From positions 5,029,001 to 5,093,000 of the forward strand of contig JAKCOZ010000041.1 of NCBI GenBank assembly GCA_022605955.1: a DNA stretch of 64,000 nucleotides, given 5' to 3'. Below the pieces are notes generated by a model. The model made no database searches. It was not told the DNA's origin and saw nothing but the letters and a program-made list of their open reading frames with translations. The translations under genes and the position numbers were made by a program. Position 1 is the first letter of the stretch, and each line of letters starts with the position of its first letter. This stretch comes from Rallus limicola. Its lineage: Eukaryota > Chordata > Aves > Gruiformes > Rallidae. Shown here piece after piece: positions 26,178 through 36,580 of the stretch.

Positions 26178-26210
26178 GGACAGCATAAATGAGAGAGGGA
26201 CAGCATAAAT
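26178..26210 (+). repeat. 20-bp tandem repeat, 1.65 copies
   Basis: GGACAGCATAAAT at 26178-26190 recurs at 26198-26210 with a 20-base period. The linker is GAGAGAG. Confidence 0.8.
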
Positions 26211-26447
26211 ATTCTTTGTCTGGAAATGGTGAAGGACAAGCTGTATTGATTCAGTGAGCTAAAGAAGCAGCAAGTATCAAGAAGCAGCTGAACCATTTTA
26301 GAATCTCCACACAACCACAAACACATCCTTAAATATCAACGTTAAACCACTTACAAGAAGCATTAGCTAGCATTTCTCTGTTAGGGCATGTATCACTCTC
26401 TGGAACCTGAAAGATAAGGCTGTATTTCCTTATACCTAAAAACCTTC

Positions 26448-26489
26448 AAAGTAGAGAAACCCCAATTGAAAGTAGAGAAACCCCAATTG
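26448..26489 (+). repeat. 21-bp perfect tandem duplication
   Basis: A 21-base unit (AAAGTAGAGAAACCCCAATT plus G) is present twice, at 26448-26468 and 26469-26489, with no mismatch. Confidence 0.92.
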
Positions 26490-27040
26490 TCACCTGTGGT
26501 GTTTTAATTTGTATTGCAAAAGATAAGAAGCTAATGAACCCAGCTTGACCTCAGAAATATATATAATGAGCTAGACAAAACGTGTCCCATCTCCGAGGAT
26601 AAACCCAGCAGGCTGTATCACTAGCTACCGGTTTAGTTGCTTTTAAAAGGTTTTGTATGCTTTCCATTTTGGAGTTATTCTATGCCTGGCTGATTTGACT
26701 TGTGCTGGCTGTTGGTAGGCCCATGGGAGTCATTATGGCAGCTGCAGATAAATGAAGTGCATGAAACGGCCTTGAAAGCCTTTCTCCTTCTCCAGGAAAA
26801 ACACACAGTACATAGATGGTGAAGGTGAGGCACAGCTTGCACCCACTTTGTGCGCCTTTTCTTGCGGTTGATCAAGGTGATGTTAGCCCCACATAGTACA
26901 CAGGCACCAGAAAGAAGTCTGGATTTCTTCAAGATTTACATCTTATAGTTGACTTTGGCACAGAAGAAAATACAAAACTTCTCCTATCCTCAAAAACTCA
27001 TGTGAAGACAGAATTTTGTTAAATTTTCAGGTGTTGTAAT

Positions 27041-27084
27041 AAGGTCTAGTTAGTTTTCAATGAAGGTCTAGTTAGTTTTCAATG
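27041..27084 (+). repeat. 22-bp perfect tandem duplication
   Basis: A 22-base unit beginning AAGGTCTAGTTAGTTTTCAA occurs at 27041-27062 and again at 27063-27084 with no mismatch. Confidence 0.92.
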
Positions 27085-30000
27085 GAGCCTTTCCTTCAGG
27101 ATACTAGTAAGAGCCTCAACATGCACCCAGTTTGCTGCAACCCAACTGCAATCTTAATCTTCTAAGAACTCAATGATTTTTCCAACCTCTACCATTGAGC
27201 AAATGAAAAAAAAACACCTGAAAAAAATTACATAGAAAATACATTACACTAGTCAAGAAAAAAATAAACATGGCTGGACTAAAGTGAACAAACCAGCAAG
27301 TTTCACAGGGACAATGATAATTCCTATAAAGGGTCTTATCTTCAGAGCTTCTGCCAGTTAGAACCCCACGTTAACAAAAAATGTAGCCAGTGGCCTTCCA
27401 GGCCAGCTCAACCTGATCCATCATCCAGATAAAAAACAATCAAGGCATGAAACTACTGGAGTACAAATTCCCAAGCTTCAATCCTCTCAGACATCTTTTC
27501 TTTCTGTTACCATGCCACCCATCTACTGCAAGTACATAATACAACAGCCTTGGCAGGTTTGGTAACCTCCTACATACTGGATACTTTCAACAGTTCCTGA
27601 AATACATCCTTTGCAGCCAACATTCTCAAGATCATTTACACAAGTTATGGTTAAAACAAAGAGCAAAAAGAAAAGAATGTTCTCCAAAACTCAGATATGC
27701 ATAATGCTGTATGCAAAGAGTCCATTGTAACAGAAGATAGGAATCCCTACCAAAGTAATTGCCTACAGTAGTGTGAAACCTATACAGGAAAAACGCAGAA
27801 AGCTGGAACTCAAATAAAAGAGCAAAGATAATGAGGTAATGTTTGGAAAAGTATGACATGAGTTTAAAAAATATGAAAAGATAAACCTCTGGGATTTGTC
27901 AGTAAGTGTGTGGCAGTTTCTAAGGCTCTCATCAGGCTTTCAATGCATCCACAGGTACTTCACATAAAACTCAACAGTTCTGTTGAGAAACTGAAGGAGA
28001 GACATCCTGAGAAAAGTCTTTTGCTACCAGATGAGCAACTTAAATTCAGTCTAAGCAAGCTGTAACCATTCCAGTTTCAATTTTTATCATTTTAACTCCT
28101 ACATACCTGGAGAAAATATGTTGGTTTTTTTAATTTCACACTACAAATTATAATGTCAACAGAAAAGGTGAAGGGAAAGGCAAATAGCAGCTGCAACAAT
28201 TGTAATTCACCTTATTTATCTACACTAAGTTAAAAACAAAATTAGTATTAGAACAAACCTCAGTTGATAGTTTCTTCTGACACCAATCTGCAAACCTGCT
28301 GCCTTTCCAGATAGATAGCTTTATTTAGAATATCAAAATTGTTTAGGATTTTGTGTTTGAAATGTTGTTTATATAAAGATGTATATTGATACACTGCTGC
28401 TGTCAGGCTCTCCTCCATAGACAGGATTTTTATTAGCTGCTTGGACAGAGAGGTGCATGGTGACTCATGTGAGAGCCTCCTGGGGGCTGTCTGCAACCTG
28501 TGACTTCTCCTGGGTAGCGCATGTTCTGGGAAGAAGCCCCTTATCCTGGACTAACTCACCTAACTGTTTCAAGCTGCTTTTCTGTCTGTATTATTTCCTA
28601 CCTACACACATATTTAGAAAGAAACCATTACACTCTCTGGTGCCAGGCCAATCAGTACCATAACGGTACACACACCAAAATTACTGGGGGGCGGGGAGGC
28701 TGTGGGCATAAAACTTTTACCAACAAGTTACACATTTTCATTAAGTTCTCTTTCCTTCAGGGGAAAACAAATTCCGGGGCTTACATGAATCAAGAAACAG
28801 TTTGGGGTTTATAATGATATAAACACAGATACTTTTTAAATATCTCATCCTTCTTCACCTCACCCATCCTTCCAAGAGAGTCAGAAAAAAGGTCTTACAG
28901 GGCACTCTATGCACCATCAAGTTAAAATAACACAATTTCCAATCAAGTGCATTTTTTTGACAAAACACTAACATAAATCCCATCTTATTGAAAGCAATTA
29001 TTTATGTCCATCTGTCTCAGAGAACTAGACCAATGGACAAGGCTCCGTGGGCGTACAACACACCACTAGTGAGCACAGACACCAACAGAATGCAGACAAA
29101 AACTCTGCAGGATTCATTTAACACTGATTTACTGGGACATCCCAGGTTTGAAATGGGTAGGTGCTTACAGAACCAGTTGAAAGTTCAGGGACTGGTACAA
29201 TATCCATCCATACCTGATTAGGACTTGATCATCTCTGTCAGGATAAAGCCAAAACACATAGTAGGTGTAAAAGGACTTCCCCCTCCTCAGAATTACTTAC
29301 ATATTTAATCATGCCAGTCATCACATCGTGACAAGCAGCAAAACAGTAAACATCTGTGACACAGAACACGGTATCAGTTTCAACGTGATTAGTTTTAAGC
29401 TGCATTACTCACATCAACAGATAAGTTCCCTCTGCTGAAACACCTTGGAGCGGTCACGTTGGAAAGCAATGTGACTCTTCATCAGAAAAATCATAAACCT
29501 GAATTAACCAAAATGAGCCAGTTACTGCTTTTTAAAGTGAACTTCAAATTTGGAAAGAATAAAAGGACTAACAAATGTAAAGGCACTTTAACCTATTTTT
29601 CCTCTTATGATAACATTTTCAACTTCTGGCCTGTCTCATCTGTTACAGGGAATTCCATTACCAGAGGATAAAGGATGTGCTGTGCTTACCAAACAGAGGC
29701 ACTTTTAACAACAGTTTCCGAAACTTGGCCTTTTGTACTTCAATAAATTGACTATAAAAGCTCCCTGTCAGCTGCCAGTAACATCAATGCCAGTGCTCAA
29801 AGGACTGATAGGCTCAATATGAACAATTCTTCTTGCGCTATTAACTGCTTATGGCCTGGCTTGAGTTTTGCAGCAACACTTGAAATGCTGTAAAACAGAA
29901 TTTCTTCTTTCTTAGGTGGAATTAAGCAACATTTAGAGTTGACATTTAAGGTACTCTAAGAGCCTACAACACTGGAATGTATAGCTGGCGGTTTCATCAT

Positions 30001-30202
30001 TTATTACAAATGATAAAAAGGTTAAAATGTTGGGGCATTCAGTGAACAGTTTTCTACTGGCCCCTGTCTGGCCTAACCAGAACTGCAGTCTGGGCAACTG
30101 AAGATCAGCTCTACTCACAAAACACAGTTTGGTTTTAGCCAAACTAGGAAGCATGATTGAAATCACAGCCAATTCCCTGGATCTTGGGTGTAAATGGATT
30201 AA

Positions 30203-30357
30203 TTAGAATCATAGAGTATCTCAAGTTGGAAGCGACCCATAAGGATTACTGAGTCCAACTCCCAACTCCTCGCAGGGCTACCTAAAATTAAATTATATGG
30301 CTAAGAGCATCATCCAGATGCTACTTGAGCTCTGACAGGCTTGGTGCCATGGTGCAC
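30203..30357 (-). mobile_element. CR1 LINE 3' tail, minus strand
   Basis: The left edge TAGAATCATAGAGTATCTCA is the complement of a CR1 terminal microsatellite. It is followed by AGTTGGAAGCGACCCATAAG and the segment CTAAGAGCATCATCCAGATG, typical of a CR1 subfamily that carries 'CGAGTCCAACTCC(T)' and 'TAAGAGCGTCGTCCAGACG' like words. Only about 150 bases are present. The right end fades after GGTGCCATGG. Confidence 0.85.
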
Positions 30358-32625
30358 TCACAACAAGAGCTGAATAGGAGCACATTTTTTCCCAGAGAAA
30401 GCAGAGTCTGAAGTCCAACTGCTCCTCTGTTCCTTAATATACATAGGGCTGGAAGGACAGAAAAATCAGTTCAGTTAGGTCCACTCTATTCTTCAAGATG
30501 TTTAAAGATGATGAATGCCAAAACCCTTGATGTTTGGCCTCACACCTATATACCAAGGTACTTCATGACAGCGTCTTACAGTTAGAGAGAGCCAGGACTG
30601 TTTTGGGGGGGGGGTTGGTACAATGAAGTTTTACTGTTGGACCACTAAAAAGCCCTCTCACAAAGGTATCCCACATCAGCAGCTCAGGCACAAGATCTGT
30701 GCTTACCTAATCCAGAAACAGCTGCACAAGACTTCTTTCTGACAGCATCTTACACCTTGCACACTCTGAAAAGCCAGACCCTACAGCTCCATGGTATAAT
30801 TACACCTTGCAGGTATGATATCCCTTTGCATCATTCTGTTATGTCTAAAACAGTCTATCTCTTATGGTTACCGCAAAGCGAATACATTTCTATCCTCCTC
30901 ATTCTCCTGACAGACAACGCAGACCCTCAACAATGTGGACCCTCACCACTACTCACAGCTCTGACAAGCAGCTTACAAATTTGAGATAGCTCTTTATTTT
31001 TTTCCACTTCTCCTATTACAAATCAAATTTGCTGTTGTGGAACAATCAAGAAGCAGGTCAACTGCATGTTTCTGATCCCAGACAAAGCTTGAGACACCAG
31101 GAGAAGAGCTGAATGATTCATAAGACAAAAGCATAAATCTATTTCCAAAATACAGGGACGAGTCAAATACTCAGGGCCTCTGAATACTTCAGTCAGCTAC
31201 AGAAGCCTCACAGGTATTACTTTCTACTTTAAAAATGAAAACCAAAAATAGAGCATGAACTGAGAAAAGCTAAAAAGTGTCTAGTGATTCTTCAACGATG
31301 GATTCTCAGGCAACTTTCAAACAGAAATACACGTGTGGCCCAAAAGTGCCCCTACAGACATCATCTCCCTCTGGCTGACTCATTTGGTCTGTAAACTACA
31401 TGTACTGGAAATCCTGAGGAGGAACCAGCTGACAGTTGTGCAGGCTGAAATAAACGGGACCAAGACAAGGAGTACAAACATTCCATCACCAACCCAGAGC
31501 ATATCCTTGCAGAGATACAGGCCAGTAGATAGGATGTTGCACTGTACATACTTTCCAGATACTCCACCTTTTAATGCATGTACAGATGTCTGTAGGTGCA
31601 GGACCCGAACTGATCCAACTACATGTGACTGTGACAGAACACTTCCTAACACCAAGACAGATTCTGGAATTGCCATCTCAGCAAACAACAGGTAACTTCC
31701 TTTTAATTCCCATGCTGTGTGCTCACAGTGTCAGAGCAGACACTAGTTTCTCAAGAAACAGTGGTACTAACACTGTTTTTCTTTTCAATTTCTGCACTGT
31801 GAGTAGCAGCTGACATTACCTGTGCACAGACACGAATACGTAAATGCAGACACTCCAGACAGAGCTGTTGAGCTGTTGCCACAGCTTTCACAACACCCTT
31901 CTTGTGGGCCAGCCTTGAGAAACCCTTTCAGTCCCAGGACATGACTGAACATGGACTACTGACTATTGTGCCAGTGATTCCATTACAACAGACAACCAGA
32001 AGAAACCAACATACCATAAACCAAACCACCAGTAACACACGGAAAAAAAAAAAAGGGTAAGTCTGCATTAAATATACAACTAAGAAGTGACGTTACACAA
32101 ACAATAACTAGATTAAACACACAAACATGTGCAGGTACATACCTTGATTGAAGTGTTCATTTAATATAATTTAAGTATCCAAAAAAATCTGCTTACTTGA
32201 TTAGAGTAGATTGTTTGCATTTTGATTTATTGCTTCAAGATCAGTATTCATTAAGCCACTTAATGTAATGGCACCCTTACAGCTGCTACCCTATTAAATG
32301 TAATCATTTTTTCCCATTCCTGTTTGCAGCACAGCCTACTGTTACATTAAAAGCTGTCTGGAGTCATTTATTAATCACAAGCATGTTTTCCAAGTGTAAG
32401 TATCTTCAGAAACGATTCATGATGGCGAGGCCTTATTTCATACACAGGAATGCTAAATTATATTTTGTCTCATAAATTCAAATTGTTTGTAGTTTGATGT
32501 GCTACCAGGGATGCCACGGGGTAACTGCAGGTGGTTGATTCATATTGAAATCTTTGACCAAGTTTCCAAATGACATTTTTAGCAGAGCTTTAGGTCTGTG
32601 CTTTCGGTTCCTGAGCAAGAAGTCT
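30358..32625. other. Unique non-coding DNA; possible conserved block at its end
   Basis: It contains a G10 run at 30605-30614. Two overlapping open frames on opposite strands near 31333-31695 have no domains. The stretch 32160-32610 has the AT-rich, word-diverse texture of conserved non-coding elements. Confidence 0.5.
30605..30614 (+). repeat. Poly(G) run, G10
   Basis: Ten consecutive G. Such runs are prone to sequencing and polymerase slippage error, so the length may be inexact. Confidence 0.8.
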
Positions 32626-32797
32626 CAGACCAGGCTGGCCAGGGAGGTGGTTGAGTCACCATCCCTGGAGGAGTTTAATGGAAGAGCAGATGTTGTAGTG
32701 GGTGATATGGTCTAGTGTTGTACCTCATCAGGCTGGATAGATAGTTGGACTCAATGATCTTGAAAGTCTTTTCCAACCAAAACCATTCTGTGGTTGT
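32626..32797 (+). mobile_element. CR1 LINE 3' tail, plus strand
   Basis: It begins CAGGCTGGCCAGGGAGGTGG, encoding the [15 protein letters not shown] remnant of the CR1 ORF2 C-terminus. It continues through CTGGATAGATAGTTGGACTC and TTTTCCAACCAAAACC, and ends in ATTCTGTGGTTGT, close to the CR1 terminal repeat. About 170 bases remain, with moderate divergence. Confidence 0.87.
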
Positions 32798-34109
32798 CTG
32801 ATCTCTGGAAGGCTAATAAAGTATTATGTCAGACACACAAAACTTATGAGATACAACACTAGGGATTTCAGAAATCGCTGAGAACTCCTTGTTTTGTTGT
32901 GCATGGTGTATCCCACATTTGCCGTACTCACTCCAGCAAAGCACAGTCAACTGCACTGTTTGAAAAACTATGCAGGAAGTGACTCTCATCTTTTAGATAT
33001 GTTGCAAGCAATTAATTAGTAGCTGTTGATTCGATGCTACAGCTTTCTAATATTAGTCAATACACAGGTTAACAGCACTCATTGTCTGATGCAGAAGATA
33101 TAATTAACATTCAGCCATCTTAATAAAAGATTTAGTTTTGTTTTCCTAATTATGCAAGCTGGTCATACTTGAGGGAAACCAGAGTTTGTAGATTCTCTAA
33201 CTATGTCAACAAAACAGCGATTGAAAAAAAACTATTCAGTGGGATTTGTTAAATCCCAATCACAAAAGCATTCCCTGAAAAACCCAGCATGACTTTCTCA
33301 AACAGAACATCTTTTCATATTGCTGGATAATGCCAACTAATGTACCGATGTTTTGAAGAGCACCACCAAGTTGTGCTATGCTTCACTGGTATAATGCCAC
33401 ACTACGTATTGCTTCCATCAACTCAAACTTTACAAGGTCTCTTTGAAATACTATTATGGTTATTCTGGGAAGTAGCACTTCCACACTCAGACTGCGCCCT
33501 GCTGCTTCCTCACTCACCATGCACCCTACCAGAACTCGTTTGCTGCTGAAAACAGAATTTTTCATAAAACTCCTAATCAGTGACCATTTACACCCCCAAC
33601 TTCATATATCATTACTCTTATTTCTTCTGTGGTTTCTATCCAAAATCATTACAACTAGTGGGAACGCTTCCATGGCCCTGAGGGATTTCATCCATTAATC
33701 TTTCTATTCTGTCACAAAATGCTGATATTTAAAGGAATCATGTTCCTTGTTCTGTTTAGCTTCATTAAAACTGATGTGGCAGAAGTACTTCAAAGGCTGA
33801 AGTTTTTAAAGCTCTGAAGAAGCATGAAAAGTTTTCCCAGTAATCTATTAAAGATAAATAGTTTTAGTTTAATAATGGTTGAGCAAGGTAATGATAACAT
33901 AGAGAAGAGAATGGAGGGAGAATAGCACAACTCAGAAATCTATCAGTGCCCATTCTGCACCCTAAAGAGAAGTACCTGAGCAGAGAATGCAGCATGAAGT
34001 CAAGAACTAATTTCAACAGTATTAAATATGCCATATTTAATATGAAACGCTGTAGCCTATTAAAATACAGGTGACAGACAGCACTGGGCATTCACTGTTT
34101 ACATAGCTG
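32798..34109. other. Unique non-coding DNA
   Basis: AT-rich sequence without recognisable genes or repeats. The frames near 33340-33698 are short, overlap on both strands and have no domain. Confidence 0.55.
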
Positions 34110-34360
34110 TCAGAATCATGTCACACTTTGGAAAGGACCTTTAAAGGACATATAATCCAATACACCTGCAATGAGGCACATCTTCAACTAGCCCAGGTAC
34201 CACAAGCCCTGTCCAACCTGGCCTTGAACCCTGACAGGGATCCAGGGACAACCCCAGCTTTTCCAGGCACCCTGTGCCAGGGCCTCCCCCCTCCCTGGGA
34301 AGGATTTCTGCCTCTCAGCCGCCCTCCTGCAGCTGAAGGCCATTCCCCTGGGCCTGTCGC
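34110..34360 (-). mobile_element. Old CR1, 3' part, split by a younger CR1
   Basis: Reading on the plus strand, a degenerate tail (CAGAATCATGTCACACTTTG) is followed by GGAAAGGACCTTTAAAGGAC and then 'CCTGTCCAACCTGGCCTTGA', a CR1 3' end of the same subfamily as the copy at 16522-17372. The match stops at GGCCTGTCGC (34351-34360), in the middle of the element. The remainder resumes at 35991. The two parts were once one minus-strand CR1 of about 720 bases. Confidence 0.88.
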
Positions 34361-35990
34361 AATCACAGAATCATAGGGGTTGGAAGGGACCTCAAGAGAT
34401 CATCAGGTCCAACCCCCCTGCCAAAGCAGCTCCCTATCTCATATTGCATAGATAGGCATCCAGACAAGACTTGAATATCTCCAGAGAAGGTGACTCCACC
34501 ACCTCCCTGGGCAGCCTATTCCACTGCTCCCTCACCCTCACTGTGAAAAAGTTCATCCGCATGTTGGTGCGGAACTTCCTGTGCTCCAGCTTCCAGCCAT
34601 TGCCCCTAGTCCTGTCCCCACAGACCACTGAAAATGGGCTGGCCAATTCCCCCTGCATCCCAAGTCTGAGATATTTATAAACACTAATTAGGTCCCCCCT
34701 AAGTCTTCTTCTCTCCAGGCTGAACAGACCCAGCTCACTCAGCCTTTCCTCATAGGGGAGATGTTCCAGGCCCCTAATCATCTGCGTTGCCCTTTTCTGG
34801 ACTCTCTCCAGAAGGTCCCTGTCTTTTTTATACCAGGGAGCCCAGAACTGGACACAGTACTCCAGGTGGGGTCTGACCAGGGCAGAGTAGAGGGGGAAGA
34901 TCACTTCCTTCGACCTGCTGGACACACTCTTCCTGATGCATCCCAGGATCCCATTGGCTCTCTTAGCCACCAGTGCACACTGCTGGCTCATAGCCAACCT
35001 GTCATCAACCAGGACCCCCAGGTCCTTCTCCACAGCGCTCTTTTCCAGCAGGTCATCCCCCAGCCTGTACCGATACAGTCGGTTGTTCCTCCCCAGGTGC
35101 AAGACTTTACACTTGCTTTTGTTGAATTTCATTTGGTTTCTCCCAGCCCAGCTCTCCAGCCTGTCCAGGTCTCGCTGAATGGCAGCGCAGTGTTCCTGCG
35201 TGTCAGCCACTCCTCCCAGCTTTGTGTCATCAGCGTACTTGCTGAGGGTGGATGTTATTCCCTCATCAAGGTCGTTGATGAAGATATTAAACAGGACTGG
35301 ACCCAACACCGAGCCCTGGGGAACACCACTAGTCACAGGCCTCCATTCAGATTCTACTCCACTGATCACGACCCTCTGAGCCCGGTCCGACAGCCAGTTC
35401 TCAACCCACCTCACTGTCCACTCATCTATCCCTTGTTCCCTCAGCTTCTCTATCAGGATGTCGTGGATGACAGTATCAAAAGCTTTGCTAAAGTCAAGGT
35501 AGATGACATCCACTGCTCTCCCTTCATCCACCCAGTTGGTGATGACATCATAGAAGGCTATGAGGTTGGTCAAGCACGATCTCCCCTTGGTGAATCCATG
35601 CTGACTACTCCTCATGACCTTCTTCTCTTCCAGTTGTTTGGAGATGGCATCCAAAACAAGCTGTTCCATCACCTTTCCAGGGACAGAAGTGAGGCTGACT
35701 GGCCTATAGTTACTGGGATCCTCCTCCTTGCCTTTTTTAAAGGCTGGAGTGACATTGGCTATCCTCCAATCTTCAGGCACTTCTCCTGAAGTCCAGGACC
35801 TACCGAAGATGATAGAGAGCAGCTCCGCAATCACCTCCGCCAGCTCTCTCAGCACACGTGGGTGTATCCCATCCGGGCCCATGGATTTGTGTGCATCCAT
35901 TCCTTTGAGTCGCTCCTGGACCACCCCTACCTCAACTAGAGGGGAGCCATTCGTTCCCCAACCACTCCTACTTTCGTCTGGGATCTGTGG
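34361..35990 (-). mobile_element. Young CR1 LINE, 5'-truncated, nested in an older CR1
   Basis: A 1.63-kb CR1 whose 3' end, on the minus strand, reads CCTATGATTCTGTGATT, about two units of the 8-bp CR1 terminal repeat. Its 5' end is truncated within ORF2, upstream of the reverse-transcriptase domain, so the endonuclease domain and ORF1 are missing. The coding part is open without a stop from the 5' break to the natural stop at 34434. It lies inside an older CR1 in the same orientation. CR1 copies of this kind are dead on arrival, so an undamaged frame implies little time since insertion. The right boundary is accurate to a few bases. Confidence 0.93.
34434..35990 (-). CDS. CR1 ORF2 reverse transcriptase, partial (N-terminus missing), frame intact
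   Basis: Non-LTR reverse transcriptase that copies CR1 RNA at a nicked chromosomal target. The frame is open to the 5' truncation at about 35990; counting residues from the GTG codon at 35924 gives 496. Visible blocks are [10 protein letters not shown] (71-80), [14 protein letters not shown] (107-120), motif [10 protein letters not shown] with catalytic Asp144, motif [15 protein letters not shown] (199-212), and motif C YADD (230-233) with Asp232 and Asp233. The thumb and C-terminal CR1 blocks follow: [16 protein letters not shown] (301-316), [13 protein letters not shown] (345-357), [20 protein letters not shown] (391-410) and [20 protein letters not shown] (459-478). All three catalytic aspartates are present. 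The apurinic-type endonuclease domain that precedes this region in full CR1 ORF2 is absent, as is ORF1, and there is no promoter. The enzyme core looks chemically intact, but the copy cannot transpose on its own. A 342-codon frame on the opposite strand is its shadow. Confidence 0.9.
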   Translation of the reverse strand, partial: PQIPDESRSGWGTNGSPLVEVGVVQERLKGMDAHKSMGPDGIHPRVLRELAEVIAELLSIIFGRSWTSGEVPEDWRIANVTPAFKKGKEEDPSNYRPVSLTSVPGKVMEQLVLDAISKQLEEKKVMRSSQHGFTKGRSCLTNLIAFYDVITNWVDEGRAVDVIYLDFSKAFDTVIHDILIEKLREQGIDEWTVRWVENWLSDRAQRVVISGVESEWRPVTSGVPQGSVLGPVLFNIFINDLDEGITSTLSKYADDTKLGGVADTQEHCAAIQRDLDRLESWAGRNQMKFNKSKCKVLHLGRNNRLYRYRLGDDLLEKSAVEKDLGVLVDDRLAMSQQCALVAKRANGILGCIRKSVSSRSKEVIFPLYSALVRPHLEYCVQFWAPWYKKDRDLLERVQKRATQMIRGLEHLPYEERLSELGLFSLERRRLRGDLISVYKYLRLGMQGELASPFSVVCGDRTRGNGWKLEHRKFRTNMRMNFFTVRVREQWNRLPREVVESPSLEIFKSCLDAYLCNMR

Positions 35991-36462
35991 CTGTCCTTAG
36001 CACCAGCCCCTCTCCTGCTCTCCTAGAGTCTCTCAAGGGGCTGGAAGGGACTCAGAGCTCTCTCCACAGCCTTCTCTCCTCTGGGCTGAACCATCCCAAC
36101 TGTCAGCCTGGCTCCAGAGCAGAGGGGCTCCAGGCTTCGCATCACCTCTGTGGCCTCCTCTGGACTCGTTCCAACAGCTCTGTGTCCTCTTTGTTGTGGG
36201 GACCCCCAAGCTGGGGGTAACACTGCAAGAGAATCTCCTCAGAGTGGGGCAAAGGGGCCAAATCCTCTCCTCGCCCTCCTGGTCACACTGCTTTGGGTGC
36301 AGCCCAGGACATGGATGGCTTTCCAACCTGCAAGTGCACACTGCTAACTCACATCCAGCTTTTCATCCACCAACAGCCCAAAGTCGCCCTCCTCCAGGCT
36401 GCTCTCACTCCCTTCATCCCCCAGCCTATCCTGATAGCAGGGGTTGCCCAAACCAGGTACAG
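35991..36462 (-). mobile_element. Old CR1, 5' part, continuation of 34110-34360
   Basis: It resumes with CCTTAGCACCAGCCCCTCTC, which aligns with the complement of the 17040-17100 part of the CR1 copy at 16522. It runs through CTCTGGACTCGTTCCAACAG, CCCAGGACATGGATGGCTTT and the complement of the DEKLDVS block, then fades at AAACCAGGTACAG. Its reading frames are broken. It is clearly more diverged than the inserted copy, which sets the order of events: old CR1 first, young CR1 second. Confidence 0.88.
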
Positions 36463-36489
36463 TTAATACCTTATGTATATAAATGTAGC

Positions 36490-36580
36490 ACTTGAAAAAA
36501 AAAACCCAAACAAAACTCCACAAATAACATGAAAAAACAAATGAAACCAAACCAAAAAAACAAAACCCCATCCCATACTC
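36490..36580 (+). repeat. A/C-rich low-complexity patch
   Basis: Runs of A broken by single C or CC, e.g. AAACCAAACCAAAAAAACAA. It is probably a decayed simple repeat; it could be an old poly(A)-like tail, but there is no partner body. Confidence 0.7.

Larger units (their letters stand above)
25398..30202. other. Unique non-coding DNA
   Basis: No gene or interspersed repeat is recognised. It contains three short tandem duplications between 26178 and 27084. A minus-strand frame at 26675-26932 has two CxxC pairs but no ATG. A short G-rich patch lies at 28685-28705. Confidence 0.5.

Noticed and set aside
28685..28705. G-rich patch as a quadruplex
   Set aside because: Only three usable runs of three or more G, one short of the usual motif.
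34761..35789. 342-codon open frame on the plus strand
   Set aside because: It lies wholly antisense to the CR1 reverse-transcriptase frame and has no known domain, so it is a shadow.
36023..36341. Short frames on both strands
   Set aside because: Part of the old split CR1.
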